Assembly: GCF_016718685.1 (NCBI RefSeq)
Contig: NZ_JADKCX010000024.1
Coordinates: 1 to 64,000 of the forward strand
DNA length: 64,000 nt
Reading direction: 5' to 3'
DNA from: Haliscomenobacter sp.
Lineage (GTDB): Bacteria > Bacteroidota > Bacteroidia > Chitinophagales > Saprospiraceae
The notes beneath the pieces are model-generated. The model had not been told where the DNA came from. It searched no databases and saw nothing but the letters and a program-made list of their open reading frames with translations. The translations under genes were made by a program, and so were the position numbers. Position 1 is the first letter of the stretch. Each line of letters starts with the position of its first letter. Of this stretch, positions 29,214 through 38,804 are shown one piece after another.

Positions 29214-30551
29214 ATGTCTACCCTCTGGTTGTTCAGTTTATTGTTTGGCAGTGTCGGATTTATCGTGTGGTGTACGGCGCGTTGGCGCATGAATCCCTTT
29301 TTGGTGTTGTTTCTTACCGCTTTGTTGTTGGGCCTCATTTCGGGGATGCCTTTGGACAAAATTGTAGATACGCTGAAGGATGGATTTGGCGAAACCATGA
29401 AAAAAATTGGCTTGGTCATCATTCTCGGCACAGTGCTGGGGGTGATGCTGGAGCGCAGTGGTGCGACTTTGCGGATGGCCAATTTTATACTCGGCCTGGT
29501 GGGGGAAAAACGAGCCCCCGCAGCCCTGTCCATCACGGGTTTTTTGGTGGGGCTACCGATCTTTTGTGATTCGGGATTCATCATCCTCAATGGGCTCAAA
29601 CAATCCCTGGTGCGGCGCACTACCTTTGGCATGCCCTTGATGACTTTGTGTTTGGCAACCTCTTTGTACGGGGTGCATTGCCTGGTGCCCCCTCATCCAG
29701 GCATTGCTGCAGCGGGGGCTACGTTGGGGGCAGATTTGGGGATGGTCATGCTGTTGGGCATCGCGATTTCTATTCCATTGACGGCCTTGGGTTACTTCTG
29801 GGCACTACGATTTGGCCCCAAAGCAGCAGATGACTCCGTTCCAAGAGAGGAAGAAAATCCAGTCGATCCGGGCCCCTTACCCTCCAGCTGGCGCTCCTTT
29901 TTTCCGGTGTTGTTGCCCATTTTTTTAATCGGACTAAAGTCGGTCGCGCTTCTGGAAGTAGCGCCCGAAGCCGAGAAGAGTGCGGGGTTGAAAATGCTGA
30001 GTTTGGTGGGTGATCCGGTGATCGCCTTACTTTGTGCCATTGGATTGGCAGTCATTTTATTGTCTACGCGCGAGAACCACAAGTCCATCCAAAAATGGTT
30101 TGGCGAAGGCGTAGAGAAGGCTGGCCCCATCTTGGCCATCATTGCCGGAGGTGGCACTTTTGGGGCCATGCTCAAAGCGGCAGACCTGAGTGGCGCGCTG
30201 GCCGAAAGCATTTCCTCCTGGCAACTGGGTTTGTTTTTTCCCTTCTTGTTGGCGCTGGTGCTCAAAACGGCGCAAGGTTCTTCAACGGTTGCGGTGATAA
30301 CCGCCGCGACGATTGTCGCTCCGGCGCTGTCGAGTTTGGGTTTGGATAACGAATGGGAACGGGTTTTGGCAGTGTTGTCCCTGGGCGCAGGTTCGATGGT
30401 GGTTTCACACGCCAATGACGCGTATTTCTGGGTGATTTCAACTTTTTCAAACGTGCGCTCGGATGTAATGTTCAAGTTGTATACGCCAGTGACGGCGTTG
30501 ATGGGAATAGCGGCGCAGTTGATGATTTGGGGTTTAAGCCTGATGTTTTGA
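29214..30551 (+). CDS. GntP-family permease (gluconate/organic acid:H+ symporter type)
   Basis: About 445 residues with 12 or so predicted membrane spans throughout. I chose the ATG at 29214, since the 22 upstream residues are charged and unlike a first helix. Family features include LFLTALLLGLISGMP, GFLVGLPIFCDSGFIIL and LVPPHPGIAAAGATLGADLG, the last being highly characteristic of GntP transporters. The substrate could be gluconate, another sugar acid or D-serine; the sequence does not decide. It diverges from the Lrp-type gene, about 135 bases apart, and could import a substrate for the catabolic locus. Confidence 0.92.
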   Translation: MSTLWLFSLLFGSVGFIVWCTARWRMNPFLVLFLTALLLGLISGMPLDKIVDTLKDGFGETMKKIGLVIILGTVLGVMLERSGATLRMANFILGLVGEKRAPAALSITGFLVGLPIFCDSGFIILNGLKQSLVRRTTFGMPLMTLCLATSLYGVHCLVPPHPGIAAAGATLGADLGMVMLLGIAISIPLTALGYFWALRFGPKAADDSVPREEENPVDPGPLPSSWRSFFPVLLPIFLIGLKSVALLEVAPEAEKSAGLKMLSLVGDPVIALLCAIGLAVILLSTRENHKSIQKWFGEGVEKAGPILAIIAGGGTFGAMLKAADLSGALAESISSWQLGLFFPFLLALVLKTAQGSSTVAVITAATIVAPALSSLGLDNEWERVLAVLSLGAGSMVVSHANDAYFWVISTFSNVRSDVMFKLYTPVTALMGIAAQLMIWGLSLMF

Positions 30552-30629
30552 GTTTGTGAATGGTGCAGAGTAAAGCATCGAGTTCATTGTGAAAAAATGA
30601 TCAATTTTATGCTATTCAATACATGTTAC

Positions 30630-32750
30630 ATGAACAAGTTAACCCTGATTGTTTTTTCCCTTCTGTGTTTCTCCGCGCTACGGGCGCAAAAACCCATCCT
30701 CCCCAGTGATCAATCCGAATGGTGGAAACGCAACAACCTGCGGCTCATTCAAATGAACCTCCCCGACTACGAGGCGGCCACGATTGATGCCGATACCATT
30801 GTCAAAGATTTGCTTGATTTTTCGGCCAACACCCTGATCATCAATGCGGGCGGCATCATGGCTTTTTATGAAAGCAAGCTGGATTTTCATTACCTCAACC
30901 CTTACATGAAGCCCGGAGAATTGGGCAAAATTGTAAGCCGTTGCCACGAGCAGGGCATCCGGGTGATCGTAAGGTTCGACTTTAGCCGGGCAGATGAAAG
31001 CATTTTCCAAAAACATCCCGACTGGTTTTACCTCTCCCCTGCTGGCAAAAGAATCGTCAATACGGATAAATATGTGGTCAGCAGTAATGCACCGTATGTA
31101 CAGGAGAAGGCATTTGAAATTGTAGCCGAGGTCCTCGACAAATATGACGTAGACGGCATTTTCCTCAATATGCCCGGCTATCAAACCCGCAATTCCTATG
31201 AAAACACCTACGAGGGCATCGACCAAAACCCTTATGATAAAGCCGCCTTCAAAAAATGGAGTGGAGGGTTGGAACTGCCACTGAAAGAGGACAAAAACGA
31301 CCCCATTTTCCGGAAATACGAAGATTTTAAAAAAGAAAGCATCAGCCTATGGTCAAAAAAGCTACACGAAACCGTGAAGGGGCGCAAAAAGAAAGTGGCC
31401 ATTTGTACCTACCTCGAAGACTACGTGGACATCATCCGCCACGAAAGCCAGACCCACGGCCTCCCCTACTGGCCTTATACGGGCAGCGACAATAGCAACC
31501 ATATTGAACAAACTTTTCCCGACAAGATTGTCAGCAACGCCAGCATTCAGCAGATCTCTTTCCGCAGTCGCTACAATGCGGCGGAACCAGAAGAAGTAGC
31601 TATCCGTTTGTGGGAAAACCTGGCCAACGGCTCGGGAACCGACGTGAGCCTGATGGGCGATCTACGGGGTTATGAAGATGAGCGGAATTTTACCGTGATG
31701 AAAAAAATCTACGGTTTCCAGAAAAAATGGGCGCCTTATTTTGGCAAGTACGAATCAGTGGCCAAAATTGCGGTCATCGCTCCGGGTTATTGGCCGAGTG
31801 GGCTGCCCATGGAAGAGTACCGGGGCATCCAGCTGATGTTGAAAGAGGCACACATTCCTTTTGACATCATTCAGGACAATCACCTCGCCAGGCTTCAGGA
31901 AAAACTCAAAAAATACAAGGTGTTGATCCTGCCGGACATCCAATACCTGTCGGCTAAAGATTTGCAGGCGCTGCAAGAACTCTCCAAGGCGGGCGTTCAG
32001 TTGATGGCCACCAACCGCAGCCTGTTTGATGCCCCAAATGAGTTGAAAAGCCTGTTTGGAGCCCGCATTGAAAAAGACGTAAACGACGGCGATGGCAATT
32101 ACCTGCGCCCAGACAACCAACAGATTTTCACCCATTTTGCCGGGCAAAGTATGGTTCACTTCAAGTACAATCTGGGTTTGTATCATTTTGAAAAAAACGT
32201 CCAGGTTTTACTCCCGATCCTGGATAAAGGTCGTCCAGGCCCGCCGGAGTTGATCGGAGGTCATGGTCCCATCAACTTTTATGCCGCAGGAATTCATCAG
32301 ACTGGCAATAGCAGCAATGCCCTGATGCCCCTAAATATTGGCCGCATCTATTACCAAACGGGCTACGAACAACACAAATTTTTATTTCTGGATCTACTAA
32401 AACACCTCTACCCCGCTGTCGATCAACAGCTCATCAGCAAGGCTCATCCGCGGGTAGAGATGATCCTGAATGAATACATGCCGAACACCGCTGCGATAAA
32501 CATCGCCACTCCGTTCCGTTCGGCGGGACATATCTTGCACCTAATCAATCTGACTGGCTTTAGTGGAAATACTTATTTCGAGCCCCTGCCCATACTCGAT
32601 ACCGAAGTGAAAATTCAACTGGATTATCGCCCCCGCAAAGTGTGGAGCCTCAGTACGGAAAAGACCTTACCTTTTGTATACCAGAGCGGCTACGTCAGCT
32701 TTAAAATTGCTCGCCTAAGCGATTATGAAGGAATCGTTTTGGAGCGGTGA
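30630..32750 (+). CDS. Secreted glycoside-hydrolase-like protein of unknown specificity
   Basis: 706 residues. I chose the ATG at 30630 because it opens a signal peptide (MNKLTLIVFSLLCFSALRAQ); an in-frame ATG 33 bases upstream adds a poorer leader. Residues about 30-330 look like a TIM barrel of the putative glycosyl hydrolase (GHL6 or alpha-amylase-like) group: FSANTLIINAGGIMAFYES, EQGIRVIVRFDFSR, then DVDGIFLNMPGYQ. The middle (KYKVLILPDIQYLSAKDLQA) resembles a beta-galactosidase trimerisation or class-I GATase-like fold. I cannot name catalytic acids with confidence. It stands alone between a permease and lepA. Confidence 0.68.
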   Translation: MNKLTLIVFSLLCFSALRAQKPILPSDQSEWWKRNNLRLIQMNLPDYEAATIDADTIVKDLLDFSANTLIINAGGIMAFYESKLDFHYLNPYMKPGELGKIVSRCHEQGIRVIVRFDFSRADESIFQKHPDWFYLSPAGKRIVNTDKYVVSSNAPYVQEKAFEIVAEVLDKYDVDGIFLNMPGYQTRNSYENTYEGIDQNPYDKAAFKKWSGGLELPLKEDKNDPIFRKYEDFKKESISLWSKKLHETVKGRKKKVAICTYLEDYVDIIRHESQTHGLPYWPYTGSDNSNHIEQTFPDKIVSNASIQQISFRSRYNAAEPEEVAIRLWENLANGSGTDVSLMGDLRGYEDERNFTVMKKIYGFQKKWAPYFGKYESVAKIAVIAPGYWPSGLPMEEYRGIQLMLKEAHIPFDIIQDNHLARLQEKLKKYKVLILPDIQYLSAKDLQALQELSKAGVQLMATNRSLFDAPNELKSLFGARIEKDVNDGDGNYLRPDNQQIFTHFAGQSMVHFKYNLGLYHFEKNVQVLLPILDKGRPGPPELIGGHGPINFYAAGIHQTGNSSNALMPLNIGRIYYQTGYEQHKFLFLDLLKHLYPAVDQQLISKAHPRVEMILNEYMPNTAAINIATPFRSAGHILHLINLTGFSGNTYFEPLPILDTEVKIQLDYRPRKVWSLSTEKTLPFVYQSGYVSFKIARLSDYEGIVLER

Positions 32751-32756
32751 GTAGGG

Positions 32757-32904
32757 GAGGTTGAGAAAGTTGAGGCTGCCGCCAGCGACAGGGAGGACAT
32801 CTGCGATTTATTGCTTATTTAAAAGAAATAAATTGTGGTGTCGCTTTGGTTTGTCGCTTGCGGTAGCCTCAACTTTCTCAACTTCTCAACCTTCTCAACT
32901 TTTT
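32757..32904 (+). terminator. Octamer-built hairpin with T tract, AAGTTGAG family
   Basis: GAGGTTGAGAAAGTTGAGGC with GCCGC (32757-32783) pairs with GCGGTAGCCTC plus tandem CTCAACTT units (32859-32900), and TTTTT follows. It probably terminates the glycoside-hydrolase-like gene on the plus strand. Its right end meets the lepA stop on the other strand. Confidence 0.65.
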
Positions 32905-34696
32905 AATCCGTCAATTTCAACACGTCCAAAAATGCCTTCTGCGGCACTTCAACACTACCAATTTGACGCATCTTTTTCTTGCCTTCTTTCTGCTTTTCGA
33001 GCAGTTTGCGCTTACGCGAGATGTCCCCACCATAACACTTGGCTGTTACGTCTTTGCGCAGGGCGGAGATGGTTTCACGGGCAATGATCTTGGCGCCCAC
33101 TGCAGCCTGGATGGCAATCAGGAATTGCTGGCGGGGCAACAGTTCTTTGAGGCGCGTACAAATCTTGCGGCCAAACGACTCTGCTTTAGAGCGGTGAACG
33201 AGCGCTGAAAGCGCATCCACATTTTCGCCATTCAACTTGATCTCTAGTTTGACCAGATCGGAAGCCCGATAATCGATCATGGAATAGTCGAAAGAAGCAT
33301 AACCGCGTGAAATTGATTTGAGGCGATCGTAAAAATCGAATACAATTTCGGCCAATGGCAACTCGAAAGTCAACTCAACCCGGTATGTCGTAAGATAGGT
33401 TTGTCGCGTCAGAATCCCCCGTTTTTCCATACACAGGGTCATGATCGTCCCGATGTATTCCGGTTTGGTAATGATTTGGGCGCGGATATAAGGCTCTTGT
33501 ACTTCTTGCAAGTAGTTGGGATCTGGAAGATCAGCCGGAGTGCGTACCGGAAAAGCTTCTCCTTTGGTATTGGTTGCAAAATACGATACGTTGGGTACAG
33601 TCGTGATTACTTCCATATTGAACTCCCGCGAAAGGCGTTCCTGAATGATCTCCAGGTGCAACATGCCCAAGAAACCACAACGGAACCCAAAGCCCAAGGC
33701 TACCGACGTCTCGGGTTCAAATACGAGTGAAGCATCATTGAGCTGGAGTTTTTCAAGGCTATCGCGCAGGTCTTCAAAATCATCGTTGTCAATGGGGAAA
33801 AGGCCGGCAAATACCATGGGTTTGACGTCTTCAAACCCGTGGATGGCTTCGGTACACGGATTGATCGCGTTGGTGATGGTATCCCCTACTTTGATCTCGC
33901 GCGATTCCTTGATGCCCGTGATGATGTATCCCACATTACCCGCTTCGAGTTGTGGTTGAGGAATCAAGTTCATTTGCAGGATGCCGAGTTCGTCGACCTC
34001 GTATTCTTTACTGGTGTGGAAAAACCGAACTTTTTCACCTTTGCGCATGCGCCCGTTGAGGATGCGGAAATAGGCAATTACCCCTCGGAAAGAGTTAAAT
34101 ACGGAGTCGAAAATAAGCGCTTGCAGGGGGGCTTCGGGGTCACCCTTCGGTGCGGGGATGCGGTCCACCACTGCAGTCATAATTTCTTGAATGCCGATAC
34201 CCGTTTTACCGGAGGCCAACAAAATATCTTCTTTGCTGCACCCAATCAGGTCGATGATCTGATCGGAGACCTCATCGATCATGGCGCTTTCCATGTCAAT
34301 TTTATTCAACACCGGAATGATTTCCAGGTCGTGCTCAATAGCGAGGTAAAGATTGGAAATGGTTTGTGCCTGAATGCCTTGAGAAGCATCAACGAGCAAG
34401 AGTGCGCCCTCACAAGCAGCAATCGAACGGGATACTTCATAAGAAAAGTCAACGTGACCTGGGGTATCGATCATGTTGAAAGTATATACTTCGCCATCGG
34501 TATGCAAATAACGCATTTGGATGGCGTGGCTTTTGATGGTAATGCCACGCTCGCGCTCCAGATCCATGTTGTCTAGGGTCTGGGCAACCATGTTGCGCTT
34601 GTCAATGGTTTTCGTGAATTCCAACAAACGGTCAGACAAGGTACTTTTACCGTGGTCGATATGGGCAATTACACAAAAATTTCGAATGTTCTTCAT
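32903..34696 (-). CDS. lepA: Elongation factor 4 (LepA), translational GTPase
   Basis: 597 residues, the usual length, intact. The G domain opens MKNIRNFCVIAHIDHGKSTL (P-loop AHIDHGKS), with DTPGHVDF (G3) and NKIDME (G4). The LepA-specific C-terminus carries KLEIKLNGENVDALS and ends KAFLDVLKL, with the DNA-like KGDISRKRKLLEKQKEGK-type stretch near the end. The protein back-translocates or remodels stalled ribosomes in the cytosol; this role is established for the family. The plus-strand neighbour ends in a shared hairpin. A TAnnTTTG element upstream marks a likely promoter. Confidence 0.97.
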   Translation of the reverse strand: MKNIRNFCVIAHIDHGKSTLSDRLLEFTKTIDKRNMVAQTLDNMDLERERGITIKSHAIQMRYLHTDGEVYTFNMIDTPGHVDFSYEVSRSIAACEGALLLVDASQGIQAQTISNLYLAIEHDLEIIPVLNKIDMESAMIDEVSDQIIDLIGCSKEDILLASGKTGIGIQEIMTAVVDRIPAPKGDPEAPLQALIFDSVFNSFRGVIAYFRILNGRMRKGEKVRFFHTSKEYEVDELGILQMNLIPQPQLEAGNVGYIITGIKESREIKVGDTITNAINPCTEAIHGFEDVKPMVFAGLFPIDNDDFEDLRDSLEKLQLNDASLVFEPETSVALGFGFRCGFLGMLHLEIIQERLSREFNMEVITTVPNVSYFATNTKGEAFPVRTPADLPDPNYLQEVQEPYIRAQIITKPEYIGTIMTLCMEKRGILTRQTYLTTYRVELTFELPLAEIVFDFYDRLKSISRGYASFDYSMIDYRASDLVKLEIKLNGENVDALSALVHRSKAESFGRKICTRLKELLPRQQFLIAIQAAVGAKIIARETISALRKDVTAKCYGGDISRKRKLLEKQKEGKKKMRQIGSVEVPQKAFLDVLKLTD

Positions 34697-34793
34697 ATTC
34701 CCTCTATATACGTACCTACACGAAACAAGTTTCGGGGTATTTGGATCGCAAAGTTCTAAAAAATCTGGAAATCGATGCTTCCGAATTTCGGGG

Positions 34794-34801
34794 CAAAGGT
34801 A
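34794..34801 (-). promoter_or_regulatory. Likely -7 element of the lepA promoter
   Basis: On the minus strand this reads TACCTTTG, an exact match to the Bacteroidota -7 consensus TAnnTTTG, about 100 bases before the lepA ATG. No clear -33 TTTG sits at the expected spacing. Confidence 0.45.
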
Positions 34802-34893
34802 GGAATATTCTTGAAAAGAAGGTACAGCACTTTAAGGGTACTGCACCTCTAACAGCTATTGAATGGTTAAAGTAAGTGCTTTGGAGGGCTCAT

Positions 34894-35787
34894 TTAGTGT
34901 GCCGCTCGTTTTTTTGGGGCAGCCTGGTTGACAATTTGTTCAAACATGGCCGCTGTGCTGATTGCTTCCCCGGTTGTGGCCTCATCGTCATCATCTTCAT
35001 TCACCGCAGCGGTATGCACCCTTAGTTTCGGATTGGTGGATACAAAATCCAATTCATTGTATTCGTAAATCGACCATTGGCCCCATTTGTACTCCAGGGC
35101 CGTGAGGCTTTCGATCCAGTCTCCGGAGTTGAGGTAAGTGATCGGTTTGCCATTGCGCTCCAGGGATTTGATTTGGGCACGGTGAATATGGCCACAAACG
35201 ACGTAATCGTACCCCTTTTCAGCGGCCAATTCGATGGCTTTTTCTTCAAAATCGTCGACAAACTTGATGGCTTCTTTTACACTGTATTTGATCTTTTGGG
35301 AAAAAGACAAACGGGGAAGCCCAAAGAATGCCCTTAATTTATTGATCCAGCGGTTGAATACTATCAAATAATCATATCCCTTAGCTCCCAACTTGGAGAT
35401 GAAAGGAGAATATTTGATGAACAAGTCAAAAATGTCGCCGTGAAAAATCCAATAGGATTTTCCTTTGATTTGTAATTCCAGCGTGTCGCGCAAGTGGATG
35501 TTACCCGAAGAAAAATTGGAATAGCGCCGCAAGGCGTCATCGTGGTTCCCGGTGATGTAGTAGACTTGAGTGCCTTTGGCCGCCATGCGCAGGATGCGCT
35601 GGATGATGTCAAGGTGTTCTTTTGGAAAGTAACTTTTGCGGAATTGCCACATGTCAATGAAATCTCCATTGAGGATCAATGCACCTACTTTGATGTTTTT
35701 CAAGTAGTTGAGTAGCTCTACAGCGTGGCAACCGTAAGTTCCGAGATGTGCATCAGACAGTATTACAATATCGAGTTCCCTTTTCAT
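34894..35787 (-). CDS. LpxH-like UDP-2,3-diacylglucosamine diphosphatase family phosphoesterase
   Basis: 297 residues, calcineurin-like metallophosphoesterase. Metal-binding blocks appear in order: LSDAHLG, LNGDFIDMW, TGNHDDALRR, FHGDIFD and CGHIHRAQ, with the SGDWIES typical of LpxH-like enzymes. LpxH removes UMP from UDP-diacylglucosamine in lipid A synthesis at the inner membrane face. This protein belongs to the wider group, so a different substrate is possible. The ~55-residue tail after SGDWIESLTALE is longer than in LpxH and rich in acidic residues and Ala. Intact. Confidence 0.87.
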   Translation of the reverse strand: MKRELDIVILSDAHLGTYGCHAVELLNYLKNIKVGALILNGDFIDMWQFRKSYFPKEHLDIIQRILRMAAKGTQVYYITGNHDDALRRYSNFSSGNIHLRDTLELQIKGKSYWIFHGDIFDLFIKYSPFISKLGAKGYDYLIVFNRWINKLRAFFGLPRLSFSQKIKYSVKEAIKFVDDFEEKAIELAAEKGYDYVVCGHIHRAQIKSLERNGKPITYLNSGDWIESLTALEYKWGQWSIYEYNELDFVSTNPKLRVHTAAVNEDDDDEATTGEAISTAAMFEQIVNQAAPKKRAAH

Positions 35788-35889
35788 CTTGCCTATCGTG
35801 GTCGTCCATTGGATTTTGAATAGGACAAAAGTGCGAACCTTATATTAACTGAATGTGAACAGCTGATTATTAAATGATTAAAATTGCAT

Positions 35890-35942
35890 AAAAAAACAAT
35901 GGCTGCTTCAGATTTTACTTATATGCAAATTCCGAAACAGCC
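35890..35942 (-). terminator. Intrinsic terminator of the lipoprotein gene
   Basis: Read on the minus strand: GGCTGTTTC (35942-35934) pairs with GAAGCAGCC (35909-35901) with one mismatch, followed by ATTG and a run of seven T. It lies 29 bases after the lipoprotein stop at 35971. Confidence 0.7.
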
Positions 35943-35970
35943 CTAAGTAATTTGTTGCGTCATACTACTG

Positions 35971-36390
35971 TCAATTCGCCGGAACCAGGATGCGGGTGAA
36001 TTGCGGCCCTGGATCTGATACGGAATGAAGATAAATGGTATCTTGCGCAATCCTTTGTATTCGAGACACTTGTGGCCCTTCAACGAGGTCCATCACCAGT
36101 TCTTTTCCATTGTTTTGTACGTGCCAATTGCCTTTTTGTAAGGTATCATCGAGTTGAAACACGGCAGAACCATCGTCAAACAGGTCGAGTTGAGCCAGGC
36201 TTAAAGCCTGCATCATCGTTTCCATGTAGCTGCGCTGGGCGGGGTCTGTTTGGTCTTTGAAGTTCTCCTTTTTCATGGAAACCAAATCATAGCGCCAGCT
36301 ACCGATCAGTTCTTTTTTGACTTTTTGTTCTTTGATACAAGAACAGAGCAGCAGGGGGAGTAGTAAAAGGGTACTGAGATTTCGGGACAT
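35971..36390 (-). CDS. Small predicted lipoprotein, lipocalin-like
   Basis: 139 residues. A short charged n-region and hydrophobic core end in the lipobox LLCSC at residues 14-18 (MSRNLSTLLLLPLLLCSC), so it is likely lipid-anchored. The rest, with GSWRYDLV near the start and alternating beta segments (GSAVFQLDDTLQKGNWHV), resembles the lipocalin-like domains common in Bacteroidota (inference). It stands alone, with a terminator downstream. No function can be assigned. Confidence 0.75.
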   Translation of the reverse strand: MSRNLSTLLLLPLLLCSCIKEQKVKKELIGSWRYDLVSMKKENFKDQTDPAQRSYMETMMQALSLAQLDLFDDGSAVFQLDDTLQKGNWHVQNNGKELVMDLVEGPQVSRIQRIAQDTIYLHSVSDPGPQFTRILVPAN

Positions 36391-36534
36391 AATCGTTTTT
36401 TTGGATGCGATAAAATGGGATTACGGCTCAGCGGAGACACGGGGATTACGTGGCCCAACTGGGTATTAGACTTTATAAACAGAAGCTCACTTGGCCATAC
36501 GGGGGTCTTTTTGAGCTACTTTTCATAAAGTCTA

Positions 36535-37404
36535 CTATTCTACAATTTTCCGCAAGTTTTGGCGAAAAGCCCGCGGGCTCGTCCCCACCACCAGGCGGAA
36601 CTGTTTGTTGAAGTGCGACAGGTTGTTGAATCCACTGTCGTAACTTACGGCGGCGATGCTAAGGTGTTCGTCCGAGAGAAGCTGGCAAGCTTGAGCCACC
36701 CGGACCTCGTTCACAAAATGGGTAAAAGTTTTGCCGGTTAGCCGCTTAAAATAGCGGCAAAAAGCCGGAACAGTCATATTTACTCGACGGGAGACTTCGT
36801 CCAAAGTCACTTCTTGTTGAAAATTGGCTTCGACGTATTCATATACTTCCTGGATTCTTTCCAGGTGTTGAGCCTGTACTTCAAAAGCGAAACCATCTGC
36901 GTTCAACGATTGGTAATCAACGGTTTGACCCAGTACGCGCAAAATCTTAATGAGTTCCATCAGGCGGTCAAAAGGCTCCATGTGCACCATAGCGCGCAAT
37001 TGTGCTCCAGCCCATTCACGCGTTTGCCCGTGGAAGATGATGCCTTTACGCGAGCGTTCAAACAGGTGGTGAACTTCACGAAGTTCAGGAGCCTTTAAAA
37101 ACTCTTTCCCCAAAAAGTCCTCTTTCATTTGCACCACGATTTCAACCTGGTCCTTAAAATGCCCTTCGGTAAAACCCAGGTGGGGCAAATTAGGTCCCAA
37201 AAAAATCAGGTCGCCGTCTTCGTAATAGGAAATATGATTGCCAATGTGGCGTTTGCCTTTGCCTTTCGAGATGTACACAATTTCGTATTCTGGGTGAAAG
37301 TGCCAAAAGGGCTTGTAAACCGGATCCAGGTCAGTATATTCTCGGATGGAAAAGGAACTTCCGAATACTGGATCAATTTTTTCTAACAGTGGTTTCATAC
37401 TCAA
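36535..37404 (-). CDS. AraC-family transcriptional regulator with cupin domain
   Basis: 289 residues. The N-terminal cupin ligand domain (about 20-110) shows FWHFHPEYEIVYISKGKG and ISYYEDGDLIFLGPNLPH. The C-terminal part carries the two AraC helix-turn-helix units (VTLDEVSRRVNMTVPAFCRY and LSIAAVSYDSGFNNLSHFNK), ending TSPRAFRQ. It faces the FAD-oxidoreductase/phosphonatase-like pair across about 240 bases, so it is a candidate regulator of that operon in response to its substrate. Intact. The ligand is unknown. Confidence 0.92.
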   Translation of the reverse strand: MSMKPLLEKIDPVFGSSFSIREYTDLDPVYKPFWHFHPEYEIVYISKGKGKRHIGNHISYYEDGDLIFLGPNLPHLGFTEGHFKDQVEIVVQMKEDFLGKEFLKAPELREVHHLFERSRKGIIFHGQTREWAGAQLRAMVHMEPFDRLMELIKILRVLGQTVDYQSLNADGFAFEVQAQHLERIQEVYEYVEANFQQEVTLDEVSRRVNMTVPAFCRYFKRLTGKTFTHFVNEVRVAQACQLLSDEHLSIAAVSYDSGFNNLSHFNKQFRLVVGTSPRAFRQNLRKIVE

Positions 37405-37643
37405 TTGATCAACTAAAACTGAATTAACTCCTTTTTGACGAAAAAATTGTCATAAAGTCAAATTTGCATTACAAATTGGGTTGCAAGTAGCAGGAAAAAC
37501 AGGAGGGAAATGTCGTACTTGTGTAAAACTTAACTTACAATTTGCTTACATTTAAAACCAAAAGAATACCAGTTTTGATGATGTGGTCTATTTTTGCGGA
37601 AAATTTACCATTAGTCAAAAAACATTTACAATCATTTACTTCC

Positions 37644-38804
37644 ATGCTTAAGCAAGCAGATTTATTGGTGGTGGGTGCCGGAATTTTAGGAACAGGGCAC
37701 GCTTTGCAAGCACTGCGCAGCGGCTATTCTGTGATCCTGAGCGAAAAAGACAACGCTCCACAGGAAGCGACCGTGCGTAACTTCGGGCAAGCGGTCATTT
37801 CGGGTTTGTCCAGAGGCAAATGGAAACAATACGGGTTGGACAGTTTGGCGCTCTATCAAGAGATTCAAGCCGAATTTGATCTGGGTATCCGCAACAATGG
37901 CTCCTATTACATTGCCTCCAATGCCGATGAGTTGCAGCTCATTGAGGAATTGTATGCCATCAATGTTCAAGACAATTACCGTTGTCAGTTGTTGAATAAA
38001 GCCGAATGTTTGCAACGTTTTGCTACTTTGCGCCCCGAATATTGCCTCGCAGCGCTCTATTTTCCGCTGGAGCTGAGCATCGAACCCCGCACGATGATTC
38101 ACCGTTTGTTGATCTACCTACAAAAAAAATATCCCGATACCTTTCAATACCTGCCCAATACATCCATCTGTGCTTGTACCCCTGTAAACGGAGGCGCTAT
38201 GGCCGAAACCGCCAAAGGAGAAAAGCTGAAGGCAAGTAAAATCATCATTTGTTCGGGCAGCGAATTTCGCCTGCTTTACCCCGAAATTTTCCGAAACAGC
38301 AACCTCGTTGTTTCGAAATTGCAAATGATGCAAACTTACCCGCTGCCGGGAGTACACCTGCCAGGAAACATCCTGACTGGTTTATCCATCCGACGGTACG
38401 AGAGTTTTCAACAATGCCCCAGCTGGGCTAAAAAAGATGATGCGGTATATGACCCAAAGCTGCTGGATTATGGCATCCATATTCTTTTCAAACAAGCGCT
38501 GGATGGTTCCATCATCATAGGAGATTCCCATGAGTATGCACCGGCATCAGCAGTGGATCAGTTGGGTTTTGATGTGCATACGGAGATCAACGAGCTGATG
38601 CTGAATGAAGCACAACGCATCCTACAATTACCCGATTGGCGCATGCAAAAATACTGGAATGGCTTTTATTCCCAGGTAAAAGGAGCAGATATGTTTCACC
38701 TTCAGGTGGATGAAAACATTCAGATTTTAACCGGAATTGGAGGCAAAGGAATGACCTCCGGGCTGGGTTTAGCCGGACACAACATTACACAAACATTCGC
38801 ATGA
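37644..38804 (+). CDS. FAD-dependent oxidoreductase, TIGR03364-like (phosphonate-associated)
   Basis: About 386 residues of the DAO family. I chose the ATG at 37644 because the dinucleotide fold begins there (MLKQADLLVVGAGILGTGHA); the longer in-frame start lacks a leader. C-terminal ILTGIGGKGMTSGLGLAG is the second FAD contact. It overlaps the next gene by 4 bases (ATGA). The pairing with a phosphonatase-like HAD hydrolase is the hallmark of TIGR03364, whose members are linked to phosphonate metabolism. A TATTTTTG element (37589-37596) may be its -7 promoter box. The precise amine or phosphonate substrate is unknown. Confidence 0.85.
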   Translation: MLKQADLLVVGAGILGTGHALQALRSGYSVILSEKDNAPQEATVRNFGQAVISGLSRGKWKQYGLDSLALYQEIQAEFDLGIRNNGSYYIASNADELQLIEELYAINVQDNYRCQLLNKAECLQRFATLRPEYCLAALYFPLELSIEPRTMIHRLLIYLQKKYPDTFQYLPNTSICACTPVNGGAMAETAKGEKLKASKIIICSGSEFRLLYPEIFRNSNLVVSKLQMMQTYPLPGVHLPGNILTGLSIRRYESFQQCPSWAKKDDAVYDPKLLDYGIHILFKQALDGSIIIGDSHEYAPASAVDQLGFDVHTEINELMLNEAQRILQLPDWRMQKYWNGFYSQVKGADMFHLQVDENIQILTGIGGKGMTSGLGLAGHNITQTFA

